Made by a program: the position numbers and the translations under genes
Shown here: positions 33,310-45,576 of the stretch, one piece after another
Layout: the number at the start of each line of letters is the position of its first letter
How positions within the stretch are numbered: the first letter of the stretch is position 1
Assembly (NCBI GenBank): GCA_018894105.1
Contig: CM032126.1
Location: forward strand, 27,130,391 to 27,194,390
Reading direction: 5' to 3'
DNA length: 64,000 bases
Origin: Jacaranda mimosifolia
Taxonomy: Eukaryota > Streptophyta > Magnoliopsida > Lamiales > Bignoniaceae
The notes under the pieces: model-generated
What the model was told of the DNA's origin: nothing
The model's input: only the letters and a program-made list of their open reading frames with translations
Database searches by the model: none

Positions 33310-34739
33310 GAAGACGTGTCTCATGAAAGAATCCCACAATCACTTCATAAACATCTTGCTTGATAATATCCCAACAGACTTGGAAGAATTTAGCATTGTA
33401 ACCATCTGGCCCAGCCACGCCATCTAAATGCATATCAAACACTGTCTATTTCACTTCCTCAATATCCAGGCAGCCACAAAGAAAATCAAAATTCTCCTGT
33501 TGTATAAGAGTTGGAATACAATGAAGATCCTGTTGAGTAAAAGAAGCTTGTTTGCCCAACAAAATCCCTTTAAAGTATTCAACAGCCGATTTTTTAATCT
33601 CATCTTGCTTCTCAAAGGTTTGACCACTATCATTGATCTTATGAATTTTTAGTTTGGCTCTTTTTTTCTTAACCCAATTATGGAAGAATTTTGTATTCCT
33701 CTCACCATCATTTAGCCATCTGCAAGCGGCTTTTTGTTTCCAAAATTCCTCTTCACAGGCAAGAGCTTGAGCAAGAAAGGCGTTACTCTTCTTCCAAGCA
33801 ATGAAGTTGGCATCAGTGGATTTCCTCAAATTCCTTCTCCATATTAGCATCACTTTCCTCATTTTTCTTAACAACATAAAAAACATCCCGAAAATCTCCT
33901 TATTCCACCATTTAAGGTGTTTCTTCAATCTGTTCAATTTCAGCTAAACTTTAATCATGCTCCCAGACCGGCTTGTGACCAATTGAACTTAACTGAGGGG
34001 AGGAAATCATGGTGTTTGGTCCACACGTTTTGAAATCTAAAAGATGACGGTTTTGATTGATTATCTTGCTTACAAAGAATTAAGAGATGGTTATGATCAG
34101 AGCACGGTTTAGTAAGATATTGCACCCTAGTACAATAGAAGAAATCTAGCCATTCTGTGTTGTACATCACTCTATCAAGTCTCTACCAAAGTTTGTTGCT
34201 TGACCTAGTAAATGGAGATCCCTCAAACCTCATCAATCAAACCAGTATCCAAGATCATGTGCCTGAAATCCTCCATTTCATTCAGTTTGGCCTTTGCACC
34301 CCCTTTTCCTTTCATTAGTGTTCAAAATAATATTGAAGTCTCCACCAATTATCCAAGGGGTATTTGGTTGAGAAATTTTTCTGATGTCATCCCATAGTTG
34401 TCTTCTTTCAAGTTTTGTGCATTTGGTATAAACAAATGAGGAGTGAAAGTGACATGCAAACAGATTAGAAGCAACCTTAACATGGAGAATTTGGTCCTCA
34501 TTCAAGATGGGTTCAAATTGAAAGTCAACAAAAAAGAAGCACCAAATTTTGTTATTTTTGTTGGCAGGAGCAGTATGAAATCCTAATCTTCTGGTATAAA
34601 AGCTGGAATCAAAATCCATCATCAGTTCCGAAAGAGCCAAGATTTTAATATTTTGACCTCTGCAGTAAGTACGGACCATTCTTTGGGGAAAAGGGTTCCC
34701 TATTCCCCTAATATTCCATACGAAGATATTCATAAACAA
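33310..34739 (-). pseudogene. LINE ORF2, 5' half: endonuclease and start of RT
   Basis: The stretch 34739-34278 encodes the AP-type endonuclease: FVWNIRGIGNPFPQ at the start, later WIIGGDFNIIL. A short degenerate part follows, then 34170-33955 with the catalytic SDHNHLLI motif. The stretch 33937-33446 covers the region between EN and RT (WWNKEIFGM, CRWLNDGERNTKFFH). The stretch 33442-33310 starts the RT (DGVAGPDGYNAKFFQ, then VIVGFFHETRLP) and is cut by the CACTA element. The last codons before the insertion and the first after it rejoin as ...RLP plus RGF once one 3-bp duplication is removed. Confidence 0.85.
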
Positions 34740-35149
34740 GAAGAGGAAGGAGGGTCAGACTTCAACCTCAAGGACCTCCTAGAGGCTTTTTTCTTGGATT
34801 TTTGTTTGCTCGAGACTGCGGCAATTGAGGGGAGATTTTCAGAGGATTTGGACTTCTTCATCTTGGAAATTTCTTGGGCCTCTTCGAAGAGTTCATGGAA
34901 AGAGATGATAAAATCAATCTCGTTCAGCTGGTTCCAATCTGGAGGTTTTGGGGAGCTATAGAGTTCAATGGATGCCGAGTTTAAAGTGCATATGGTAGGT
35001 GCTTGAAAAGGGTTAGTGTTTAAGATTTGTAAGGCACGAGTATGGGGATTGGTAAGACTGTGATCAGCATTTATCTCAGCATTATTGGCAATGATATCAG
35101 TGCTTTTACCACAAATTTGCCCCATCAGATTCATCTCCCTCATCCGCAT
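34730..35149 (-). pseudogene. LINE part upstream of endonuclease, possible ORF1 tail
   Basis: A 139-codon open stretch, rich in Ser and Lys at the end (KKSKSSENLP..., KQKSKKKASRRSLRLKSD), lies just 5' of the endonuclease. The position suits the C-terminal part of ORF1 or the ORF1-ORF2 linker of a plant L1. No zinc knuckle or RNA-binding motif is visible, so the assignment rests on position. Confidence 0.4.
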
Positions 35150-35299
35150 TTATTACCTCGGTTTCAAGTATGGTGATGATCATTTCACAATTATCATTTA
35201 TGCCACTGACCATATACTGCTTTCCACAAACTTCCATATACTGACCATATTGCAAACCCGACTGCTCACAAACATTAAACTGCCCGAGACTGTCCTTAA

Positions 35300-35313
35300 T
35301 CATTGGCAACTAC
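35300..35313. repeat. LINE target-site duplication, right copy
   Basis: TCATTGGCAACTAC. It fixes the 5'-truncated end of the LINE at about 35299. Confidence 0.7.
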
Positions 35314-36358
35314 TTGGATATGTTTCCATGACATATTTTAATTTCTAGTATTTTTAAAGTTAGAAAAAGTTTTAATTGGTTCTCATGTTGAAATGAAAAT
35401 ATGTGTGATAATTTATGTGAAAATGTGAAGTCGAATAGGTATAGGGTTGAAATTTTATTTAATTATAATTTTTATGTATGAAAAGACATGTTCTTTTGGA
35501 ATGATATATATATATATATATATTAGATATTGTTATAACAATTTGTGGATACTTTATGTCATATTTAATTTATTTTGATAGATGTGATATATGATAATAG
35601 GATAAGTTTAAAAATAAAAATAAACAGTATTACTAGTAAAAATGAGCCAAAACAAATATGTTTCCAGTTATGAAAATGTGAAAATTGGAAATACGCCTTT
35701 TGGAAAGCCATCCAAACAATGGTTGAGGCTTAGGAGCTCATTTAATTTAAAACTAATTAATAATCCAAAATAAAAAACTTCAATCTAAAAATAGTTAATA
35801 ATACAAAAATACAAAGCTCGAACAAAACTGAGAAATAAGGTGTAACATAGATTTATGATTATTGATTCAAAATTAATTTCTTTTAAATTTATTAAACCTA
35901 TCTTTGACCCAAAATTTAATAATTTCTATTAAACCGAACCAAATTAAAAACACAACCTAATTCAAAACTAATTGGATTCGTGTTTTAACCCACTTTACTC
36001 CCACTAACGCCCTATTTACTTTGTGTGGTGAGATGAGAAATGATGATAAAATATGAAATGAAATGAGTAATAAAATTAAATAATCAAATAATATGTATTT
36101 TATAGGATAATTCAAATAATAAATTAATTAATAATAGTCATTATATGTGTATTTTGATGAACTGCTATATCTATAATATTCAATATACTTTTTATTTCAA
36201 AAAATTAAAAATATCTTACTAAATCTAAATTTTTTATAATTGATAAATTTTACATCTTGCCAACTAAATTAATCATTTAAAATAAAAAAATGTTGAATTT
36301 ATTTAAGCAAATATAATTAGTTCATAAATTTAAATAATTTAATTAAATATTTACTTTA
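35314..36358. other. non-coding interval
   Basis: AT-rich, with a (TA)n run at about 35505-35522. I see no gene, RNA gene or bounded repeat. Confidence 0.5.
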
Positions 36359-36361
36359 CCT

Positions 36362-36695
36362 CACTACAAAAGACAATGGCATCAACTATGGCTAATCCGT
36401 AGTTGATGCTAAAAATTTATAATTTTGGCAATGAAATTATCCTGGTCAAATTTGAAGTTGATACTTTCATAGCTAACTCTCGCTATCATCAATTCATAGC
36501 TAATGATCATTCTTTTTTCTTATATATATTAATTTTTCTATAAATAATGCATAACTAATCTGTTACACTTGTAACATAAAATGCTATGGATTGATAATTA
36601 ATAAATTTTATTAATTATAGTTAAAAATTACATTTGCTATGGAAATTTGTTGCTAAACAATTTTTTCGTAACAAATACTTAGATTTTTGGTAGTG
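36362..36695. mobile_element. small CACTA-type MITE, 334 bp
   Basis: The left end is CACTACAAAAGAC and the right end, read inward, is CACTACCAAAAATC. The 3-bp duplication is exact: CCT at 36359-36361 and CCT at 36696-36698. Inside are AGTTGATGC and GATTGATAA words. No coding capacity. Confidence 0.8.
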
Positions 36696-37034
36696 CCTGA
36701 AACTCCACAACATAACTAATTTTATTTTCATTATATTTTAATAAATTAATTTTATTTTTATATTCAACTAGTTATCCATCGAAAAAAATTTCATCTCATA
36801 TAGAGCTGTTATGCTAAACATTGTGGTCTCTTGTTTTACTGTCATTATTGTCTTGTCAATATGAGCTTGTACTTAAATGTCCATCTCTGTTTTTCATGTT
36901 TGTACTTGTAGGGAAATACGAGACTTTGGTTCCTTCCTTATTAACAAAGGGTCACAAGAGTGGATACGAATATCCCATTTTGTAGGTGGGACGTTTCATT
37001 CCATGATGAGGATTTTTTATGTCGCAAGACATTA

Positions 37035-39818
37035 TGTAATGCCTCACTCGGGACGTGATTCACTCTACACCACAAGTCTCTTGAATAATAGATAATATCT
37101 TTTTAAAAATCTAAAGTAATTAATTTTTGCGAGCAATGTCCGACAGAGGTTCAACTATGAACCAAAATATCATGAATTACACTTAGCACTTCTATCACTC
37201 TCATTATCTCATGTGTTGCCTGGGCTAGTGTATCTTCGTCACTCGTTCTTATCTGGGGTGAAGAATGGAGAATAATAATAAAACAACGTAAGTTCGAATG
37301 ACTAAGTGAGAAAGTTTAACACTAACAGCAGAGTGGTAAATTTCTCAAATATTATATAAACACAAGTAGAAGCATTTAAAGTTCTCAGAAGTCACGAAAG
37401 AAGATTTAGTCAAAATTTAGAGTGATCCATCTCACCACTGTCCCATATCAGTGATGAGACTTCACAAATTTATTGTCTCTCACAAAGGTTTAAATCACAA
37501 CTACAACCATAAGAGGTCGACGTGCCACTTGAACAACCACTGGATTGATGTCAAATATTCGAGTTTCAAAGCAACAAGTATCAGGCATATCAAATAATAC
37601 GAAAATACAAAAATCCTCGTTCCTCCAAAGTTTCGAGTGATCGGCTCGGACACTTAATCACTCACTAGGTATGGCTAGCCGCATGCCTGATCCTGCTCAT
37701 AGGCAGCTATCTCCAGCTAGCTTACTGAGTAGGGATTATATGTACACTTTGTATGGGTATCGACCGAAAGATCTATCACCGTCGGTCCGTTTCGTCCAGC
37801 CGTCTTTCATAACCGTTCCCAAGGCCTACCCCCATAGGTATTAAACACTTTCACTATTATCACTTAACACGTCCAACAGCATTTCACTAAACATGTCGAG
37901 TCATCATGTTAACACGAAATCACTAATTCAACACTAGGCTAGTTTCAAGATAGATATGGCGATAAAAACATATTTTTTGAAATCACTTTTCTACTTCCTC
38001 AACACAATTGCCAAATTTTAGGTAAAGCGATATTAATCAATATCAATAGAAGTGCTTAATACGAAAGGGTGATACGGAGTACTATTTTCAACACATAGAT
38101 GGAAAGGAATCCAGCGATCAAGATATATAACAAGTATATATATTATTTCCCCAGTAAAGAAGTCTCATACTATTGAGTATAAACTCACCTAAAAAATGCA
38201 GAGAAATTCCTAGTTGTACGGACACTCAAGCCCTGACTTCCCAATCAACTGAGAGTTGTCATAAGATAACCCGAGTTATCATTCTATCAATCCTTTGATT
38301 CTTAAATATAAATATGGTTACTATCTTTATCAAACTTAAGGTTATTCTGACACTCAAGTTCAATTATATCTCAAGTTCAATTATATCTTATCTCAAATGG
38401 TCTTAATCTTCCAAATACATGATACTTCAGTATTGAAAGACTTTACATACTCGAGCCCAATCATTCCCACTTTATCGTCTTAACGTTTTAACTATCTTAA
38501 TAGCTTTAAGTGCTCAGGCCAACTCAATCCTTAAACTACCCCCAACAAACTCTATTCGTCACTTTACTTATTTTAGAGTACGTGATGAGGATCCAGGTTC
38601 CTGAATTAGTTAGGTTTTGTGAGTTTATCAATTCCAAGTCTAATAATTCATTTTCGTTCTAACATTTATATAACTATAAATCAATCTTCCTTAATTTATT
38701 AAAGTTAGAATTATAATCAATTTCGTTCGATATTTACAAACCAATCATCATATCGATTGAAATTACATTTCAATAATCCTAATTTTTAATTATCACTAAA
38801 TTAGAAGTGTAAAAATAAATTGAACTTAACATTTGATATGAAATTTACCCAAATTGGATCTAATCGAGATCCAATCTCAAGCTGAAAATGGTCTCAATAA
38901 GTTTAGAATTACATTTTGAATCTTCTGTCAAGCTGTCGTCGGAGCACCATCGTCGGCCGCCACCGAACCACCGCTGAAAAATTATCCAACACCACCAGCT
39001 TGTGCATCTCTTTTCGGTGAACAAAACCCCTAATTCAATTTCGTGATTGGATACCATTTGCCTGGTTAATTGGACGCCCAAACTGGTGGTAAAGCCCTAG
39101 TGCCACCGCGCTTCAAATTCTCCTCCACTACTGGCCAAATCCCAAAATTAAGACAACCGGTAGCTTGCCCATGCCATTCCAACCAAAACCCATCAAAGCC
39201 CACTAAGTTTCCACCACCATCGTGTGTTAGCCAGCCATAAAATTTTCCTTCGAAATCTTTGGTGTTTTGGGTTGTTTCTGGTATAGTTTTGTTCCTTGTA
39301 ACAAGAGGAACCTAATCATGTCTTTCGTTTTTGGTTTCGAGCATAGATGGAGGAGAACTGAGTTTGGGAGGATTTGGGTCCATCTTTGAAATTTTGAAGA
39401 AATTATGTCCATTGTATATATATGAAACATTTTTTCAATTTATTCAATTCGGCCCCAACACTTCTAAGCGACTTCAATCTTACCCCAAAAGTTTGAACCT
39501 CCTTTCACTTTGGTCCCTCAGTTTCAATCAAATCCTTTAATTTTTAATTCTTACATATTGGCCCCTAATATTTCTGTTTTTGGGCAATTGGGTCCAAATT
39601 AATTTAATTATTCTAAAGTCCTCAAACTTTTAATTTACTCACATTGATCTCCCTAAATTTTACAATTTTGGACAAGCAAGTTCTTCTCTTATTTACAATT
39701 TAATCCCTCTATTGTCAATATTTAATCTGAATTTTAATTAAATCTAATCCAAAATTAATCTAACCAAACTTATCAATTTTGCATTTTATTTTAGGATTTC
39801 AAAATTTGGGGTGTGACA
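37035..39818 (-). mobile_element. solo LTR of a Ty3/gypsy element (chromovirus-like), 2784 bp
   Basis: On the minus strand it starts TGTCACACCCCAAATTTTG and ends GAGGCATTACA, the border style of Tekay/Del-type chromovirus LTRs (TGTAACACCCC...). It is flanked by an exact 5-bp duplication, CATTA (37030-37034 and 39819-39823). No internal region or second LTR is present, so it is the product of LTR-LTR recombination. It contains a ClpP-free, gene-free run of T/C-rich sequence typical of long LTRs; open stretches inside are short and unsupported. Confidence 0.8.
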
Positions 39819-39823
39819 CATTA

Positions 39824-40910
39824 ATATTGGACTTATATCATATAGAATATGTGTGGTATTAAATTGAATAAATAGTGTATATTCAACTTTATACCCAATC
39901 GGGGCCTAAGAGCAACTTACAAACTCAACTTACTTGGGCATTTTACTAAAATTAGTCAGCATCGATTGCTTATAAAATATGACAAAAATTACTATATATT
40001 GTGTAATCCAATTAGTCAGCATCGCTTACTATACTGTTGCGCTTAAATAAATAACTATCTAATGTATCTTGAAACACAGTAGAGGTCTTTCCAGGGAAAA
40101 CAGTTTTCTCTTGGAAAAATCCGTCTCCTAAGCGAGGAACTTAAACTAATTGTGGGTTCGAGAAGAAAAACCCTTGGAAATGAAGACACGCTTTTTGTTT
40201 TCAAGTGGAAGACCGACAGAGCAAGGGCTAATTTCTCTGTATTAACAATTCCTAGGCAGCCTCTTCTTCATAGTTTCTATTACATACACTCTGCAAGATT
40301 TTTGACCTTAAATATAATATGGAACTTTTTTGTTTGTGTCAATTCGTACAAAGTGTGCATGGAGATGCAGTTGGGTGCAAATGAAATTGAAATCAAGTCA
40401 AAGTTAAAAGAGTTCATTTTGAAATTGAGCTCAAAATTATTTAAATGAGTTTGAAATTATTTGAACAAGCTCTAACAGGAACACATAAATTTAAATATGC
40501 TTATAGCTAAAAATTATTCAACACATGGTCTTGAACTTACATAAAAAAATATTTAAATTAATTGAAAATATTTTTATTATTTTAAAAATATTATATTATT
40601 TAAAAATATTATTTCTGTATAGCTCGAGTTCAACCAAACAAGCTCAAGTTCAAGGCAAATTATCCGCACCAAAGGCATCAAAACATTTGATTTTAAATGT
40701 TGTGTCTTAAAGAATTATCAAAAGACATGCATGCCCATGAGGATATTAAAAATATCAACAGACCCCAAGAATTTGTTTCTTTTTCATTGGGTTCAGTCTC
40801 GACCCCACTCGAATCCGTTCACAGAGAAAATCCAAGTCATCCAAAGATGTCACATGATTCAGGAGAGAAGGAGTCGCGTAGGACGAATAATACCAAGTCA
40901 ACTCAATCGT
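39824..40910. other. non-coding interval
   Basis: No supported gene. The plus-strand open stretch 40152-40448 (98 codons) has no recognisable domain. A CATGCATG (RY-type) word lies at about 40727. Confidence 0.4.
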
Positions 40911-40914
40911 CAAT

Positions 40915-40922
40915 TATAAATA
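40915..40922 (+). promoter_or_regulatory. TATA box of a candidate interrupted gene
   Basis: TATAAATA, with an ACTCACACACAG leader about 30 bases on and an ATG at 40964. The spacing fits a plant core promoter. The copia element starts nine bases into the reading frame. Confidence 0.4.
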
Positions 40923-40972
40923 CCCACATTTAACGCACTCACACACAGAGGGGAGGACTTCCGATGGAGAAT

Positions 40973-41635
40973 CGTTGATTTTGCCTTGAAATTTGGGCTA
41001 AATTGACAAGAAACAGAAGAAATGGAACGAAACGGAGCAAAGCAGTAGAAATGGGCTTGAGAACACACCCCGGTGCATTGGCAGGACGCCTCGCACCGGG
41101 GCGTGAGGCATGGTGCGCCAAGGCGCAGACATGGGAGGAAAAGGCAACAAAACACGCGACGTGTGCCCCGGCACAAGTTTTTTGCGCCGGGGCTCAAGTT
41201 TTTGCGCCCTAGCTCAAATTTTCTACCCAAGATTCGGTTTTTCCTGGCACAAGCACATTTATGCATGTCGAGGCGCAAGTTTTGTGCGCCCCAGCGCGCG
41301 GCACAAGCCCACAGGCCCTTGGCTTCGATTTTTTAGTATAAATATCAATTTTTTCTTCCGAAAAAAGTATCACGAACATAACACAAGGGATTTTTTACTG
41401 CTTTTGAGTAATTCTCTCAAGACAGAGTTTGGAACGAGGGTGTTTGGTGTTTTCGTGAGATTTGTGGGATTCAAGTTTGTACTTGCACTTTGATTTGAGA
41501 TCAATAAAATTCCTTTTCTTTGTTGGGTGGATTAGGCACATCGCCAAATCACATTAAATATTGTTATGATAATTCCATCGAATTACTTTACTATTATTAT
41601 ATTGTTTCCGCAATAGATCCTCCTAGGTTCCAACA
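40973..41635 (+). repeat. 5' LTR of the copia element
   Basis: Begins CGTTGATTTTGCC (the partner has TGTTGATT, so the first T has mutated) and ends GGTTCCAACA beside the PBS. It is unusually GC-rich around 41060-41300 (GCGCC, CCCCGG words) and has a TATAAATAT box near 41338. Open frames inside the GC-rich part are base-composition artefacts. Confidence 0.9.
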
Positions 41636-41637
41636 AA

Positions 41638-41650
41638 TTGGTATCGGAGC
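41638..41650 (+). other. initiator Met-tRNA primer-binding site
   Basis: TTGGTATCGGAGC, two bases inside the 5' LTR. Confidence 0.85.
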
Positions 41651-41662
41651 AAGTTGGATAAG

Positions 41663-42400
41663 ATGTCAGGAATGAAGTATGAGGTAGAGAAATTCAATAG
41701 GAAGAATGACTTTGGGCTGTGGAAGATGAAGATTCACGCCCTCTGTGTCAACAAGGTTTACAGAGAGCGTTAAAGGGCAGAGATTCCTTGCCAAAAATGC
41801 TGAAAGACGAGGAGAAAGACGAATTCATGGCGAAGGCTTACGGTACTCTAGTGTTATCATTAGCGGATAACGTACTGAGAGAAGTCACCACGAAAAGTAC
41901 GCCAATAAATTTATGGAAGAAGCTGGAGAGTCTATATATGACGAAGTTCCTGATAAATTGGCTGTATTTGAAACAGCGGTTATTAAGGATGAAGGAAGGT
42001 ACATCTATTACTCAGCATATTGATTTTTTCAATAAGGTGATTCTGGATCTCGCTAGTATAAATGTCAAAATTGATGATGAGGATCAAACTTTAATTCTCT
42101 TGTGTTCTCTGCCAATTTTTTTTGAGCACTTGGTTACTACTTTATTGTATGGGAGATATGTGATTTCAATGGAGGATGTGAAGGCCTCATTGAATTCCAA
42201 CGAGTTGAGAAAACATGTCCTGGACAACGATGGTGAAAGTGGGGAAGGATTGGTGGCGAAAGGGAGACCAAGAGAAAGGAGAAGGAGTAGAGGCCGATTG
42301 AAGTCCCAAACTAATCCTAGAAATAGTGACAAGTGTTTTAAGTGCAGTGGAAAGGGACATTAGAAATGAAATTATCCAGAACGAGGAAAGGCGAAGGATG
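41663..42400 (+). pseudogene. copia gag
   Basis: The ATG at 41663 starts MSGMKYEVEKFNRKNDFGLWKMKI. After about 25 codons the frame hits a stop, while the next frame (from about 41719) carries LCQQGLQRALKGRDSLPK and the rest of the UBN2 capsid: LSLADNVLREV, LWKKLESLYMTK, YLKQRLLRMKEG, LCSLPIFFEHLVTTLLYGR. A basic stretch and a CCHC knuckle (CFKCSGKGH) follow, and a TAG comes right after the knuckle His. It would be the particle protein that packages the RNA; the early frameshift breaks it. Confidence 0.85.
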
Positions 42401-43572
42401 CAGGTGAAACTTCTTATCAGAAACGAGATGATGTCGCAGAAATTGTTGAGGATGAGTCTGATGGTGGGCTTGTTCTCAACATTGCCGAAACTTTACTAAG
42501 CTCTAAATGGATTTTGGATAGTGGTTATTCCTACTACATGTGCCTAAGAGAAGATTGGTTTACCACGTACCATAAATACGATGGTGGTAAAGTGCTTATG
42601 GGAAACGATGCTTCTTGCAGGGTTGTAGGAATTGGCTCAGTCTATATCAGAATGCATGATGGCATAGTATGGACCTTAACAGATGTGTGTTATGTTCCAG
42701 ATCTGAAGAAAAATCTAATATCGTTGGGTGTTCTGGATAATAATGGTTGTGAGTACAGAGCTCGAAATGGAGTTCTGTGGGTTTCCAAAGGCGCATTGCT
42801 TATCATGAAGGGAGACAAGCGGAATGGTCTTTATATATTGCAGGGAAACACAGTTTCTAGTACTGCAGCGGTTTCTTCATCAGTCTATGATACTATGAGA
42901 CTATGGCATATGCGGCTTGGGCATATGATTGAGAGAGGAATGTCAGAACTGAGCAAACGAGGTTTGCTTTGCTGAGAGAAGATTGGAGAATTGGATTTCT
43001 GCAAGCAGTGTGTGTTGGGCAAGCAACACATGGTGAAATTCAGCACTGTAGTTCACCAGACCAAAGGCACATTGGATTACATTCACTCAGATCTTTGGGG
43101 ACCTTCTCAGGTTCCTTCAAAGGGAGGTGCAAGGTACATGCTGACATTCGTAGATGATTTCTCACGGAATGTATGGGTGTACATGCTAAAGCATAAGGAT
43201 GAGGTGTTTGTCAACTTCAAGCAATGGAAGACCTTAATTGAGAAGCAGATAGGAAAGGAGATCGAGCGCTTGAGGATTGACAACGGATTAGAGTTCTGCA
43301 AAAAGGAATTTTAAGAATTCTGCGACAAAGAAGAAATTGTGAGGCATCGCACAGTTGCACATACACCACAATAGAATGGAGTTGCAGAATGGATGAACAT
43401 GACTATCTTGGTAAAAGCTAGATGCATGCTCTTTAATGTCGAATTGTCCAAGGATTTTTGGGCAGAACTGATTAATATCGTGTGTTATTTGGTGAATAGG
43501 TCCCCATCAACTGCTTTGGACTACAAGACACCAATGGAAGTTTGGTCTGGGTCTCCTGCTGATTACTCAAAT

Positions 43573-45576
43573 CTGAGAGTGTTTGGGTGTCTAGCCTATG
43601 CTCATGTCCGGTATGGGAAGCTTGAGCTAAGAGCGAGGAAGTGCATATTTCTAGGCTATGCAGATGGAGTCAAAGGTTATTGTTTGTGGTGTAATAATGA
43701 CAAGTGCTCCAAGATGATTATCAGCAGGGACGTAACATTCGATGAGTCTGTAATAATGAAGAAGGTGGAGCAGCAGGAAAGTGGTCAACAGAGCATTAAG
43801 GAGAAGGTGGAGATTCATATTGATCCTCCACAAGTTTCAAAGGGGAAACAAAATGTGGTAGATGAAGCTGATGAGAGCACATTATCACTTAATTAACAAC
43901 AGGAAAATGAACCACTACAAAATTATCGCTTGGCTTGCGATAGGGAGATGACGCAGATCAAACCACCACAATAGTATGCTTACTCAAATCTGTTAGCTTA
44001 TGCTTTGAGTTCAGCCGAGGAGTTTGTAGGAGATAACCCAGTCTTATACAAAGAGGCAATTTCCAAGCCAGATTCTAATAAATGAGCTGCGACTATGAGT
44101 GAAGAGATGGAGTCTCTACGCAAGAATAGCATATGGGAGTTGGTTGATGTACCCAAAGGGCAGAAGATTGTAAGTTGCAAATGGATCTACAAGAAGAAGA
44201 AAGGGATTCTCTGTGTTGAAGATCCCAGATACAAGGCACGATTGGTTGCTAAGGGTTTTACTCAGAGAGAGGGAGTTGACTTTCATGAAGTATTCTCCCC
44301 AGTTGTAAAACATACTTCCATTCGTGTTTTACTTGCCATTGTTGCTCTGTTTGATATGGAGATGGAGCAGATGGATGTGAAAATAGCGTTTCTGCATGGT
44401 GAGTTGGAGGAACAAATTTACATGAGTCAACTAGAAGGATTCGTTGTCCTCGAGAAATAAAATCAAGCTTGTCTTTTGAAGAGGTCATTATATGGCTTGA
44501 AACAGTCTCCCAAGCAGCGGTATAAAAGGTTTGATGCTTTTATTACCAAGATAGGATATACAAGAAGTAAATTTGATTTGAGAGTATTTGGGTGTCCAAC
44601 CTATGCTCATGTCCAGGATGGGAAGCTTGAGCCAAGGGCTAGAAAGTGCATGTTCCTATGCTATGCAGATGGAGTCAAGGGTTATCGTTTGTGGTGTAAT
44701 GATGACAAGAGCTCCAAGACGATTATCAGCAGGGACATGATATTTGATGAGTCTGCTATAATGAAGAAGGTGGAACAGGCTGAAAGCAGTCAACATGGCA
44801 TTAAGGAGAATGTGGAGATTGAAATCAACACTCCACAAGTTTCAAAGGGAAAACGGAAAGTGGTAGATGGAGCTGGTGAGAACACATTATCACTAGTCAG
44901 CAGCAGGAAAATAATTCACAATAGAACTATCGTTTGGCTCTCGATAGAGAGAGAAGGCAGATCAAACCACCACAGTGGTTTGCATATTCAGATCTAGTTG
45001 CTTATGCTTTGAGTTCAGTTGAGGAGTTTATAGGAGACAATCCAATCTCATACAAAGGGGCTATTTTCCGACCAGATTCTGATAAATAGGCAACAATTAT
45101 GAGTGAAGAGATGGAGTCTCTACAAAAAAATAGCACATGGGAGCTGGTTGATGTACCTAAAGGGCAGAAGATTATGGGTTGTAAATGGATCTACAAGAAG
45201 AAAAAAGGGATTCTTGAGGTTGAGGATGCTAGATACAAGGTGCAATTGGTTGCTAAGAGTTTTACTCAGAGAGAAGGAGTTGACTTCCGTGAGGTGTTCT
45301 CTAATTATAAAACATACTTCCATTCATGTTTTACTTACCATGGTGGCTTTGTTTGATATGAAGCTTGAGCAGATGAATGTGAAAATAGCATTTTTGCATG
45401 GTGAGTTAGAGGAACAAATCTATATGAGCCAACCAGAGGGATTTGTTATTTCTAGGAAAGAAAATCAAGCATGCCTTTTGAAGAGGTCTTTATATGGCTT
45501 GAAGTAGTCTCCCAAGCAGTGGTATAAAAAGTTTGATGCTTTTATTACCAAGATAGTATATACTAGAAGCATTTAC
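43573..45576 (+). repeat. 1-kb tandem duplication within copia pol
   Basis: Segment 43573-44574 (integrase C-terminal part, linker, start of RT) recurs directly at 44575-45576 with roughly 90% identity. The join drops the reader from RT sequence (KIGYTRSKF) back into integrase (DLRVFGCPTYAHV). Offsets measured at three points are 1005, 1004 and 1002 bp. Confidence 0.9.

Larger units (their letters stand above)
19371..35299 (-). mobile_element. L1-type LINE, 5'-truncated, split by a CACTA element
   Basis: Read on the minus strand: an ORF1-like or linker part (35299-34730), endonuclease (34739-33955), linker (33937-33446), start of RT (33442-33310), the CACTA insertion (22606-33306), the rest of RT (22602-21600), zinc-knuckle zf-RVT domain (21008-20721), RNase H (20394-20167), 3' UTR and a poly(A) tail seen as poly-T at 19371-19387. 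Without the CACTA element it is about 5.2 kb. The flanks carry a 14-bp target duplication with two mismatches (19357-19370 TCATAGGCAGCTAC, 35300-35313 TCATTGGCAACTAC). All domains carry stops or frameshifts, so the copy is dead. Confidence 0.85.

Noticed and set aside
40152..40448. 98-codon plus-strand frame
   Set aside because: No recognisable domain, no conserved context, ordinary base composition for the interval.
40910..41493. Several 60-127-codon frames in the left copia LTR, and matching ones at 50639-51265
   Set aside because: They overlap on both strands within a GC-rich LTR; no domains.
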